64,000 nucleotides of DNA from Arachis hypogaea (lineage: Eukaryota; Streptophyta; Magnoliopsida; Fabales; Fabaceae): NCBI RefSeq assembly GCF_003086295.3, contig NC_092053.1, positions 83,699,671 through 83,763,670 on the forward strand, in the 5' to 3' direction. Every line of letters begins with the position of its first letter. Within the stretch, counting starts at the first letter, position 1. Made by a program: the position numbers and the translations under genes. Shown piece after piece: positions 33,804 to 44,706 of this stretch. A model generated the notes under the pieces. That model saw only the letters and a list, made by a program, of their open reading frames with translations. It did no database searches and was not told the origin of the DNA.

Positions 33804-35292
33804 ATGAACTCTCACCCCTCTCGCTTTGAGTTTGGTTCTAATATTGTTAAAGGAAATAGAAGTTAGAGCAGGAATGTGCATCAAGGTCAGACCAATCAAG
33901 GATGGATGGAACCAAGAGGATCTAATCAACCCTTTTGGCAGCAACACCCTCCGAGATATCCTGGACAAAGACCATTCTACCGTGCATACCCAGCTGAAAG
34001 ACATGGTGGACAACCTTGTAACTTCCAACAAGCCCCACCCCATGCATATGAACCATCCTTTCAAGATAACCTCGAACCACCACACTCAGAAGCTTCTCTT
34101 CACCATTCGCCATCATATGAACCTTCCTTACCCCAATACCAATCCAATCGCTCCCAATCATCACCACTTTCCTTTGTATCATGTCCAAGTCCGGAAAACC
34201 GTGAAGCAGAGGATCGCCTAAAGGAAACAGTAAGAAAATTTCAAACAACCATTCAACAACTGGAGCAAGTGATAATTTAATGGGCTTCTAGGCACTTAAA
34301 TACACATGGATCAGCCACAGCTCCATGTGGATAGCCCAATGAAGAACGTAGCATGAAGGAGATACCAGAAACTCCAATGGACAAGACAGAGCATGAATTT
34401 GTACTAGAACAATTAGAAGAAGCTGTCTTTGTTCAAGAAGAAGAGTTGGTTGAAGACCTAGGAGATGCTGAACTTCCATGGGAATCCAGAATTGAGGAAA
34501 ACGCTGTCCAGGATGCTACAGTTGATGCTAAAGAAGATACCGTACAATCTCCAAGGCAAGTCGTTTACGAAGAATCAGACGGAATAATCCAAGAAGCAAA
34601 TTTCCTTGATGATTAGTGATGAACTTGCATCCGCAAGTGAATTCTCTGAAATCGAGGAATTTTCTCCAAGTGAATATGAAGATGATGCGGAGGTAGATTT
34701 CTCTCAACCTCCAATCTATGACTCGAGTGATGAGGAAGACATAGAAGACATTGACCAGGATACAGATACAATTGAAGATCTTTGCAAGGAAGTGGAAGAA
34801 TTCACAGAAGAGCACAAGGAAACGGAACTTGCAGTACCACCAAAAACACCTATCCCAAGGCCATTACCACCTAATACAAGCTTCAGGTTGGTACAATCCT
34901 TAACTTATAATTTTACTTATTCACTTGAATATGGTTTGCTTGAAACAGATGGCCAACTTAGAGCTCTCTGCGGCTTTAAGAGTAAGAGGGAATTGGCTTG
35001 TACTCAGAACTGGTGCACCAGGTTCAATAAGGTTCCACGCTTCACCTCAAAGTACACAGATTGGTATCATGCTCAATTGCATGGATCACGGAGAACGTTT
35101 GGTCACCACGGTGAGATTCTACATTTTAACCCGCCCGAATGGAAACTTACAAATCAAAACGGAGGCGGATCTAAAAATATAGCTTGGGATCATGGAATAT
35201 ATTCTGACATTCGTCATCCCGGGAAGCTGAATATCTATTTGAAGCTGCTCAGAAGCTTTACATGCCTAGTTTGGGAACCCGGAGGCTATTAG
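33804..35292 (+). pseudogene. TE5 ORF1, orphan acidic protein, broken
   Basis: The frame from the ATG at 33804 (MNSHPSRFEFGSN) has stops near 33861, 34278 and 34330 and shifts by one base near 34613. It then runs open to 35292. The N-terminus is rich in Gln, Pro, Tyr and His (PFWQQHPPRYPGQRPFYRAY). The middle is acidic and probably coiled coil (EFVLEQLEEAVFVQEEELVE). The C-terminal third is ordered, with EYGLLETDGQLRALCGFKSK and GHHGEILHFNPPEWKLTNQN. It sits where gag-pol would be, and its stop is followed by the post-stop hairpin. I recognise the C-terminal segment as recurrent in legume repeats but know no function. Overall design (low-complexity start, acidic coil) resembles the MEFNSS proteins without clear homology. 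Confidence 0.68.
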
Positions 35293-35395
35293 CATTCCAA
35301 GCACTGGTGGAAATTTTTGGACGAATTTAAACATAAGCCACCATAACAGGATACTCTTCCAATGTCCAACTTAAGGACATTAACTAAAAGTGCTA

Positions 35396-35413
35396 GGTGG
35401 GAGACAACCCACC
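35396..35413 (+). promoter_or_regulatory. post-stop hairpin with AGACAA loop, TE5
   Basis: GGTGGG, AGACAA, CCCACC, a perfect 6-bp stem about 100 bases after the ORF1 stop. Same loop pattern (AGRCAA), different but fully compensated stem. Confidence 0.7.
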
Positions 35414-36046
35414 ATGGTATGGTCGCTTCTTTCTCAATCTATTTCTTGTTTATTGTTTTCAATTTACCTTTTTTTTTATTTTAACATTAACCTGGAATCA
35501 TGCATAGCATTCATGTTAATCACTGCATCCTGCATTTTTCAGTTTAAAAAAAAAAAGGTTGCACGACGAGATCGCATACCTCATGCGATCGCGTCATATC
35601 GTGAAAAACACCACCCATGCGACCGCGTGACCCACGCGGCCGCGTGATATATATATCGGTGTAAGGATCCAACGAACAGAAAGTTGGGCTGGAATCGTGC
35701 GGCCCTTATGCGTTTCGCACAAATTGACTCACGCGATCGCATGCCCCATGTGATCGCGTCACTTATCCAATATCAATCTCACGCGACCGCATGAGCGACG
35801 CGATCGCGTCGCATGGATTGCATATCACCCCAAAAGGAGACAGAGAGTTGCGCTGAAACGGCGCTGGAGTCGTGCGTTTAGCACGAATTCCAGCGACGAG
35901 ATCACGCAACCCACGCGATCGCGTCACCCCTCTTTTCCCCCCTCTCATGCGATCGCGCGACCCACGCGATCGCGTCCCCCCCATTTTCACCCCAACCACG
36001 CGACCGCGTGGATTCGAAAATATAACCCCCTAGCCACGCGAACCCT
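35414..36046 (+). repeat. TE5 spacer with ACGCGATCGCGT palindromic words
   Basis: From 35570 to 36015 there are about a dozen words such as ATGCGATCGCGT, ACGCGACCGCGT and ACGCGGCCGCGT, the same words as in the TE5 LTR and in TE6. They come mostly in pairs separated by ACCC or similar. No coding region seen. Confidence 0.75.
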
Positions 36047-36771
36047 ATCAGTCGCACAGCCCCCCTTCACCCCCAACCCTCTTCTCCTTCTCTGTTCTTC
36101 TTCCCCCAGCCACCGCCGGCCAGCCACCACGCCACCACCCTGACGCCGCCGCCGCCCAGACGCTGCCGCCGTACCACCCCCTCCCCTTCTCTCTTCTTCC
36201 TTCTTCCTCTCTCCTCCCCTCTCCACCACAGCCAGCTCCGCGAGCACCGCCTAGCCACCGCCGGCAATCCAGCCGCGTCCCCCTCTCCGCCACCCACCCC
36301 CTTCAGCCAGCAACAACCACCGCCCTCCCTTCCCCTATCCTCTTCCTCTCTCACTAACCCTAATACCTCCCTCCACCACTGCCCCCTCAGCCGCCACCGT
36401 GACTCCGTGCACCACCACTGCGCCGGACGCCGTCGCAGCCACCTTCTTCCCTGTTCCACCCCTTCTGCTTACCAGGTTCCGCAACACGCAACCCTTTTTA
36501 TCCGTTCGTCACTTTTCCGTATTTTTTATTCCGTTTATGTTCATGATTAGGATAGTTAGACTTTCATTTTGTAGTGGATTTTTAGGATGTTTGGTAGCTT
36601 AGGCTGTGGTTAGTGGATATAGGACTGTTTACTTGCACTATTCTTACTTTTGTTTTATCCTATGTGCAAATCTGTTGCTGCTATAATCATGATTCATATG
36701 CTGCTTTCTTGTATGTTGCTGCTATTTAATTTGAGTTTTTTATGTTTATTTTATATCTTTGTACATGCAGC
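36047..36771 (+). other. TE5 C-rich block and intron-like segment
   Basis: 36047-36470 is strongly pyrimidine-rich and GC-rich (CCACCGCC, CTCTCCTCCC), unlike anything near it. Immediately after, 36475-36771 is T-rich, starts at CCAG/GTTCC and ends TTGTACATGCAG, like an intron with a GT donor and an AG acceptor behind a pyrimidine tract. It may be a captured host gene fragment or a spliced leader for ORF2. This is inference; no reading frame through the block is convincing. Confidence 0.4.
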
Positions 36772-36859
36772 TTGATTTCTTTTAATTCATATGAACTGAT
36801 ACGATTGCTGTTTATTTTCCGGGACAATCCAATTTTAGCCGGAATGCTGCCCAAATTTT

Positions 36860-38299
36860 TTGAAAATTATTTTCATTCTTGTTTTGGCGGGACAATCCTC
36901 CCAGTCCATCATTGCTCTAATGCACGATTCCTCATGGCGGGAGAAGAACTTCACACAGCAGGAAGAAGCTGACCAGCTGCTCCCTTCGACTGATCCTATA
37001 AAATTTGCAAACCGGTACTGTGAGCTGAAGTACCCAACTTTTGCAAACTCCAAAAATCTATACCTGGAACGTACCTTGAAGATTCCAGAAGCCCTCCAGC
37101 AATACACCACTGAGCAAATCAAGCAAAGGGGCTGGTTCTTTCTGGAGAGACCACTGACAGAGGTCAATGCATCTTGGGTACGGGAATTCTATTGCAACTA
37201 CTACCTTACTACCCTAGATGCAGTGAACCTGAGGGGAAAGCAAATTCTGGTCACTGAGGAGGCCATAGAGACCATTCTCCAGCTCCCAGCCAAGTCCGAT
37301 CAGCCAGATGGTTATGCACAGGCTGAGGAGGACATGGGCCAGATGCGGTTTGATTGGGATGCTGTGAAGGCACGGATAGCTCTCGACCCTGCTGTTCCTT
37401 GGGAGATGGGTCAGGACACCACTATGCCTAGAGGGATCAAGAGAGTGTACTTAAATGATGAGGCTCGGCTATGACATCAGATCTTGAGCAACTATGTGAT
37501 GCCGAGTACTCATGAGACTAAGATCCCGGCCGCCATGATCACCCTCCTCTGGTGTGTGCTGGAGGGTAAGGACCTGTACTTACCTCGTTTTATCCGGCAT
37601 TATATGGCCAGGGTCCACGTCCGAGGAACCCTCCCCTTTCCTTATCTGGTTACACGGCTAGGCCGTCAAGCTGATGTGCCTTGGGAGGATGCCGATGAGC
37701 GACCACCAGCAGCGGACTGCAGGAAGATCATCCCTCACAGCAGGAACTTCCTTGCTTTGGGCTACAGACCACCACCTGTCACTGCTACTGATGAGACAGC
37801 CCCTCCGTCTGCTGGACCCTCTTCATCCACAGCTGCCCCAACTGCCCCTGCTGCCACCACTGCACCTCCACCTGCCTCTGAGCTGGTTTATCGCCTCGTG
37901 CACCGTCTATTCCGCCAGCTTGATCAGATGGAGCGTCGTAACAGGCGCCGGTATGAGAGATTGGAGCGCCGCAGCAGGCGACGCTATTCCCATCTGAAGC
38001 TGATGATCAGACAGGGTGCCGACATCCCCTCCGAGCCCGACACACCATCAGAGCCATCAGAGGAGGAGGAGGATGAGCACGAGGAGGAGCCTCATTTCCA
38101 GGCGGAGACTCATCAGCAGGCAGGCACAGAGCACGCTACACCACAGCAGGAGGCCCCACATCAGCTTGAGGCTACAGATCCGGAGATCCCGATCCAGTCA
38201 GTCCCCCCTCTACAGCAGCCAGACTCTCAGCCCACCACCGCCACAGAGACCCCAGCTACCATCCCTACCAGTGATGACACTCCTTCACACCCGGCTTGA
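36860..38299 (+). pseudogene. TE5 ORF2 (putative plant transposon protein domain), one stop
   Basis: One frame from about 36860 to 38299 broken by a single TGA at 37472-37474. It has FANRYCELKYPTFANSKNLY, TEQIKQRGWFFLERPLTEVN, SWVREFYCNYYL, VNLRGKQILVTEEAIETILQ and, after the stop, TKIPAAMITLLWCVLEGKDL. This is the same domain type as the post-pol ORF of TE3 and TE4. After the domain come a Pro/Ala/Thr linker, a basic patch (RRNRRRYERLERRSRRRYSH), then an acidic and Gln/Pro-rich tail. It lies in the post-pol position although pol is gone. The true start is uncertain; an upstream exon is possible. Confidence 0.75.
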
Positions 38300-39868
38300 T
38301 TGAGCATCGGGGACAATGCTTCATTTTAAGTGTGGGGAGGTCGCCATCTCTGGCGTTTATTTTGGTGAACTACTACATACTTTTTCTTTTATTTTGGATA
38401 TTTTCTGTATTTTTTTTCTCTTTTTCTTTTACTGTTATTTTCTGAGTACTTATACATTGCTACTTATGTATTTTATTCTATTTTCTGCATTTTGCATTTT
38501 TTTTGTTCATATTTTAGTTATTTAGTTCATTTTAGTTATTTAGTTTAGTTTGTAATTCTTACTTATTAGTGGATCAATTAGTATAATTTACCCTTTTTAC
38601 ATAAGATAGCTTAGTTATAGCTTAGTTTAAATTGACAAATATAAAAAAAAGAGTAAGCTAGGAACTTGAACATAATAGATTTAGATCCATAAAACCTTGT
38701 ATATATAGCATTACATGATGTAGTTAAACTGACAACATTTCATCAAGGAGAAACATTAAAACTTCAAAGGCTACCCTAAATTACTTTTTAAGAGAATAAT
38801 GAGAATTTTTAACTAAACCTGCATGACATACATAAGTGATAAATGATTTTTCAGCTAGAGAACACATAGCCTGTGAGTTTTGAGCTTAACTGTATGGTTA
38901 CATTCAAACCATAATTTTTATTTCTGTGTGTTCCAACCTTCTTTCTTATTCTGGTGTTCTTTACTTTGTTTTAGTCTACATGTCCGATTATAGAATATAG
39001 GTACATCTAAAAATAATGATTGAGGCCATCATTTGATTTTAGCTCACCTAACCCAAAATTAGCCTACCTTTGACATCACCTTTGTTAGCCCCCTTGAGCC
39101 TTTTAAAACCCCTTTATTCTATTTAGCCAAATTACTAGCCTTAAGCGGAAAAACAAAAGAAAATCCCAAGTGAATCCTTGGTTAGCTTAAGATAGAAAAT
39201 CCTTAATAGAGTTAAATATGGGAAACCTTTTGGGAACATGGATGATAGAAACAAAAGGTAGAAAAGTTAAAAGAAATAAAATAAATTTGGGAAGCATGTT
39301 CATGAGAAAATCAAAGTGCTTTAATTTCCATGTGTATTTAAAAAAAAAAACGTTTGTTTTCAAGCATATAAATAAGGGGATACAAAAAGAACTCCCCAAT
39401 GCAAAATAAAAAGCAATGCACATGGGATAAAAACAGGAATTGAAACATGAGCATGTGACATCAAAAGCAAGAAAATAGGGAGAATAGGTTAAGAAGCATT
39501 GTTTTACTAAGTATGTATGTTAGGTGAGATCTTAGTCTAATTAAGGATTCACTTATTAGCTCACTTAGCCTTATACATATATCCTTACCCTTTGCCTTGA
39601 CCCCATTACAACCTTAATTAAAGACCTCATGAGTTTTGGTATGACTATGTTCTATAATTGTTGATTGGTTAGACGAAAAACAAGGTTATAGAAAGGAAGA
39701 ATAAAAAGAAGAATAGAGTGATTAACCCAATAAACACTGAGTGATTAGAGAGAAAACACAAAATCCAGTGAGGGTTCCAAAGCTCATTAACATTTATTTC
39801 TGATTGTCTTGCAAGTTTTTTTTTTCTCATCTTATTTGCAAAAACATGCTTTATTATTTGGGGGTTTG

Positions 39869-39905
<37 letters not shown>

Positions 39906-40054
39906 CTTGAGAATGTGAAATAATTTGACTACATGTAGGCTTTATATATGAGTGGATGAATTAGAATTGCATGACTCATTAGGTAGATGCATTTAGCATA
40001 GGTTGCATTTCATAACATTCCATCACTTTAAACCTTAATTATTTACCTTGGATT
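38300..40054 (+). other. TE5 3' untranslated region
   Basis: Directly after ORF2, GAGCATCGGGGACAATGCTTC can fold, and TTTTAAGTGTGGGGAGG follows (38323-38340), an internal copy of the tract next to the 3' LTR. The rest is AT-rich with no coding region. Confidence 0.7.
39870..39902. repeat. (TA)n microsatellite
   Basis: About 16 TA units in the TE5 3' untranslated region. Confidence 0.95.
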
Positions 40055-40092
40055 TAGCATGAGTACATGCTAGTGTTTAAGTGTGGGGAGGT
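40055..40092 (+). promoter_or_regulatory. TE5 tetraloop hairpin and polypurine tract at 3' LTR
   Basis: TAGCATG, AGTA, CATGCTA (40055-40072, perfect 7-bp stem), then TGTTTAAGTGTGGGGAGGT up to the LTR start. The purine-rich AAGTGTGGGGAGG is a plausible plus-strand primer. Confidence 0.75.
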
Positions 40093-40477
40093 TGATAAAC
40101 CCATATTTCATGAGTTCTTTTGTGCTTAATTAGAGTGATTTATTCAACTTTTCACCTACTTATTCACATTAATTGCATGGTTTTACTTTCCCTTCCTTAT
40201 TATGTCATATTGTGAAAAACATGTTTCCTAAGATTTAAAATCAATTAATTTAATTACCTTTATTTCCATTCGATGTCGTGATTAGTGTGTTGAGTAGTTT
40301 CAGATTTTCTAAGGCAGAATGACTTAAAGGATGAAAAAGGAAACATAATAAATTGGAAGGAGGAAGCAAAACGGAGCTTTAAGGAAACTGGTATCCACGC
40401 GATCGCATGGATGATGCGATCGCGTGCCAAGCACGAATCAGCAACGACGCGGCCGCATGACTAACGCGACCGCGCGC
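40093..40477 (+). repeat. TE5 3' LTR, first part (continues 47259-47459)
   Basis: Starts TGATAAACCC. Palindromic words (ACGCGATCGCATGG and similar) at 40395-40475. TE6 inserted within such a word at CGCGC. Confidence 0.88.
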
Positions 40478-41881
40478 TGGTGCGGTATTTTTACAACCAC
40501 ACTTACTAACCGGCAAGTGCACTGGGTCGTACCAAGTAATACCTTACGTGAGTAAGGGTCGATCCCACGAGGATTGATAGACTAAGCAACAATAGTGTTT
40601 GATAGGCTTAGTTAGACAAATAAAAATTGGTGTTGAGATGCAGTATAAAAGAGATTAAACAATATAAAAAATATTGAAGAAGGGCAAGTAATTAAGTTGG
40701 GAATAATATATAGAGAAGGCAGTTAAGGCTTCAGAGTTATCTATTTTCTGGATTGACTTTTCTTATTAACTATTTTAATTATGCAAGATTTAATTCATGG
40801 CAAACTATTTATGATTAGACCCTAATTCCTTAGACCTTCCTAGTCTCCTCTAAAATTCATCAACTGCCAATTCCTTGGTCAATTAATTCCAATTAGAGGG
40901 TGATGATCGAATCCTAGTTTATATGCCACAAGAATCCTAATTATTCAAAGATAAAGGGATTATATGTCACGTATCCCGTTAAATACAAACAACTAGAAAT
41001 TCAGGATAATATGTTTTCAAGCTATTGTTCAAGTAAAGAGCTTTTCCAAGTTTTACAAGAACTCAAATAGAACATGGGTCATACTTCCGTTCCACCCAAA
41101 TTCATAAAATAAAGAACAAAAACAATTATTGAAATATAAATCAAAACATGAATTAAAATAGAAAAATAATATTATCAATCCATACAATAGACAGAGCTCC
41201 TAACCTTAACAGTGGAAGTTTAGTTGCTCATGAAAAAGAGAAAATAAGGATTCAGGTAAAAAATGTACCCCCTTCCAATCTGATGGCATCAGATCCCTTT
41301 TTATAACTAATCCTAATAAATTTAAAATCTAATATTTAAAATTAAAAATTAAATTAATATCTTTTCCTAGAATAAGATTTGAATTTAAAATTCGAATTAA
41401 TTAACAAGTCTTCAGCTGATGGGTGGGACCACTTGATTTGTCCATTCTGCAGCTTTTAATCTGTGATTTCTGGGCTAAGAATTGGGTCAAAACAGCTCAA
41501 ACATCGCCCACAGCATTTTTCTACTTTTTCTGCATGTGGCGCATGTGACGCGTCCGCGTCGTCCACGCGTTCGCATCATTTGTGCAGATTCCAGTCCATG
41601 CGATCGCGTCAGGTACGCGATCGCGTCATTGCGATTTCCTCCATTCCGCGCGGTCGCGTGAGCCATGCGTCCGCGTCGGTATTCGCTGGATATCTCCTTG
41701 GCTTCTTCTCTTTCTCCGCAGAAACTCCATCAAATTCCGCCAAATGCTACCTAAAATAAACAGTATTGTACAAAACTCAAAATAGCATCCATAATGGCTA
41801 AAATATAATTAATTCTTAATTAAATTCAACAATTTAGATGCAAATTCACTAGGAAAAGATAGACAAGATGCTCACGCATCA
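40478..41881 (-). repeat. TE6 3' LTR
   Basis: 1,404 bp, TGGTGCGGT...CGCATCA. TATA box at 41295-41305 on the element strand (TATAAAAAGGG). Words at 41545-41685. U5 hairpins at 40500-40577. Confidence 0.92.
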
Positions 41882-43244
41882 CAACACCAAACTTAAACTG
41901 TTACTTGTCCTCAAGCAACCTAAACTAATATGAGCTTAGGGTGTGAATTTGCATGAGAATGAGAGTTCAATTAAGCCCATGTCTTCTCTTATAGTGGGGT
42001 TTACACCTGCAATCCTGAACAGTTTTGGCATCTCACTTTATCCTTTGAAGTTCAGAATGATTAGCATCCATAGGAACTCAGAATTCAGATAGTGTTATTG
42101 ACTCTCCTAGTTCAGTATGTTGATTCTTGAACACAACTACTTTATGAGTCTTGGCTGTGACCCTAAGCATTTTGTTTTCCAGTATTACCACCGGATACAT
42201 AAATGCCACAGACACATAACTGAGTGAACCTTTTCACATTGTGACTCAGCTTTGCTAGAGTCCCCAGTTAGAGGTGCCCAGAGCTCTTAAGCACACTCTT
42301 TTTGCTTTGGATCACGACTTTAACCGCTCAGTCTCAAGCTTTTCACTTGACACCTTCATGCCACAAGCACATGGTTAGGGACAGCTTGATTAGCCGCTTA
42401 GGCCAGGATTTTATTCCCTTGGGCCCTCCTATCCATTAATGCTCAAAGTCTTGGATCCTTTTTACCCTTTGCCTTTTAAGTTAAAGGGTTATTGGCTTTT
42501 TCTGCTTGCTTCTTTTCTTTTCTTTTTTTGTTATTATTTAAATTTTTTTTATATTTTTTTTCGAAAGCTTTGTGTTTTTCACTGCTTTTTCTTGCTTCAA
42601 GAATCAATTTTATGATTTTTCAGATTATCAATAACATTTCTCTGTGTCATCATTCTTTCAAGAGCCAAAAATTTTAACATTCATAAACTTCACTATCAAA
42701 AAATATGCACTGTTCATGTCATGCATTCAGAATCACAAAAAATACCACCACATTTAAGTAAATAAGACTATTATTCAATATAGACCCACTTTCTCATGCA
42801 ATATATCACTCCTATATTTTCTTATTTAAGCTCAGTGAGTAATACATGAGACATTTTTTCAGAATTAAAGCAATAGGAAAACTAAAATAGTCTTAGGATT
42901 CTAACTAATAAAGGATCATGCAACAAACAAAGCAAAATAACAGGAAACCGGAACATAACATAGAAAAAGAGGGGAGGAATAAAAAATGAAAGGAACTCAA
43001 CCACCTTAATTATCCTAGTGGTCGCTTTATTCTTCAGGTTGTGCTCCTTCGCGAAGATGATTCACCTCCCTTTTGTACTAGAAAACCAATAAGCGCAGCG
43101 TCAACACCAAACTTAAAGGTTTGCTTGTCCTCAAGCAAAGAAGAACTGAAAATAGAAGAGACAAATATTAAAATGAAAGAAGAAATAAAAGTATAAGAGA
43201 ATAAGAGAGAATTAAGATTGGAAGAGAGAGAAAGAAAACTGGGC
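41882..43244 (-). other. TE6 3' untranslated region
   Basis: Hairpin at 41900-41919 (element strand GTTGCTTG, AGGA, CAAGTAAC, with one G-U pair) followed by TTTAAGTTTGGTGTTG. A second module is at 43120-43139. Shared blocks near 42160-42215 and 42430-42455. About 700 bp resemble TE4 19000-19740. No coding region. Confidence 0.75.
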
Positions 43245-43670
43245 GGCGCAAGCGACGCGTTCGCCTGCAGCACGCGATCGCGTACGTCGCGCATTCTTCA
43301 TAATGACGCGATAGCGTCAGGCACGCGTTCGCGTGGATGGCCATATATGCAACTGACACGAACGCGTCAGTCACGCGTCCGCGTGACCAAATTTGTGCTT
43401 TTAGCACACTTCTTGCCCCAAGCTGGCACAATTCTCTGCCCAAACGCTCTTTTACGTCGAATTTGTAGGTCACGCGATTGCGTCGGTGACGCGACCGCGT
43501 GAATGACGAAAATCACAAACGACGTGAACGCGTGAGGTACGCGATCGCGTGGGATCGTTTGTGCGAAAGGCTCCATTCTGGCGCCACTCCCGTGCAACTC
43601 TCTGTAACTTTTTATTTTTTTCTCGCACCCCTAGATGACGCGTTCGCGTCAGCGACGCTGGCGCGTCGGG
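43245..43670 (-). repeat. TE6 spacer with ACGCGATCGCGT-type words
   Basis: About 14 words (ACGCGTTCGCCT, ACGCGATCGCGT, ACGCGTCCGCGT, ACGCGACCGCGT) in pairs, the same word family as its LTR and as TE5. T-rich run at 43668-43706. Confidence 0.8.
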
Positions 43671-43839
43671 TGTTTTTTTTTTATTTTTTATTTTTTTATT
43701 TTTTTGAAATATAGCTTGAGGTGTTCGGTTCCTAGAAGAACATAGCTGCATGATCAGAAAATTAGTAAGAACTCAAAACAGTAAAATAAAATAACTAAGA
43801 AAACTACTACTACGAAAAATAGCTAAGGATACGAATTTA

Positions 43840-43855
43840 TCGGGTTGCCTCCCGA
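43840..43855 (-). promoter_or_regulatory. post-stop hairpin with AGGCAA loop, TE6
   Basis: Element strand TCGGG, AGGCAA, CCCGA, about 42 bases after the ORF stop. The outer pair can be G-U. Confidence 0.7.
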
Positions 43856-43896
43856 CAAGCGCTTCTTTATCGTCACTAGCTTGACGGTCAGCTCCT

Positions 43897-44706
43897 CTAA
43901 GGAGGAGGATCATAGGGGCTCAGCTCTTCACCCCTTACTTTGAACTTCTTTCCTGTGTCTCCATAACGTAGCTCAATATGCTCCAGAGAGAGGATTTTGA
44001 TTACTGTATAAACCCATGCTGGATTGCTGGTCAACACTACCTTCATTCCTGAGGAGAAACCTTCAGTGGATATCTTTTTATTTCTCCATCCTCTGGGTAT
44101 TTTTTTCTTTTTGGGGACCTCCTCCTTGGTGGGTGATGCAGTTCCAACACCAAACTTAGGTTTGATGTCAGGCGAAATTTTATCGGTTGTCACCACAGGA
44201 GGTTTGAGTTGCAAATTCTGCTGTGCATCATTAGGGGGTTCTTGAAGGTTTGGATTAATAAGCTCAGCCTGCATGCACCTCTCTTCTTCACCTGTTGAAT
44301 GTACATCTTTGAAGACATGAAAGACCAGTTGCTCATTATGCACTCTAAGCACTAATTCACCCACTTCTACATCAATCAGAGCTCTTCCAGTGGCTAGGAA
44401 TGGTCTTCCTAGAATTATAGAGGCATTCTCATCCTCCCCTGTGTCAAGAATCACAAAGTCTGCTGGGAGGAAGAACTTACCCACTTTAACCAAGATATTT
44501 TCCACTAATCCGTATGCAGACTTCATAGATTTGTCTGCCATCTGTAATGCTATCTTTGTGGGTTGCGCCTCTTGGATTTGCAGCTTCTTCATCACAGTTA
44601 AGGGCATTAGATTTATGCTTTCCCCTAGATCACATAGGGCTTTCTCAAAGGTTGTGCTCCCAATGGTGCATGGAATTTGAATGACAGCACTACATTCCTT
44701 AGTCAA
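43897..44706 (-). CDS. TE6 protease fused in frame to integrase C-terminal tail
   Basis: An open frame of about 270 codons, continuing the gag frame after a stop near 44700. Residues 1-120: aspartic protease with KALCDLGESINLMPL (DLG active site) and ASIILGRPFLATGRALID. Residues 120-200: Pro/Lys linker. From about 210 it reads FSSGMKVVLTSNPAWVYTVI and LSLEHIELRYG then KFKVRGEELSPYDPPP, matching in kind the tail that in TE3 follows the integrase core ([12 protein letters not shown]...; [14 protein letters not shown]). The entire RT-RNase H-integrase core is missing, yet the two ends are joined without breaking the frame. This suggests a stable non-autonomous form rather than random decay; that is inference. 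Confidence 0.78.
   Translation of the reverse strand: MTKECSAVIQIPCTIGSTTFEKALCDLGESINLMPLTVMKKLQIQEAQPTKIALQMADKSMKSAYGLVENILVKVGKFFLPADFVILDTGEDENASIILGRPFLATGRALIDVEVGELVLRVHNEQLVFHVFKDVHSTGEEERCMQAELINPNLQEPPNDAQQNLQLKPPVVTTDKISPDIKPKFGVGTASPTKEEVPKKKKIPRGWRNKKISTEGFSSGMKVVLTSNPAWVYTVIKILSLEHIELRYGDTGKKFKVRGEELSPYDPPP

Noticed and set aside
36067..36459. Arg/Gly-rich open frames on the minus strand
   Set aside because: By-product of the pyrimidine-rich block; no family features.
39187..39423. Short open frames in 38340-40050
   Set aside because: AT-rich untranslated sequence, no conserved residues.
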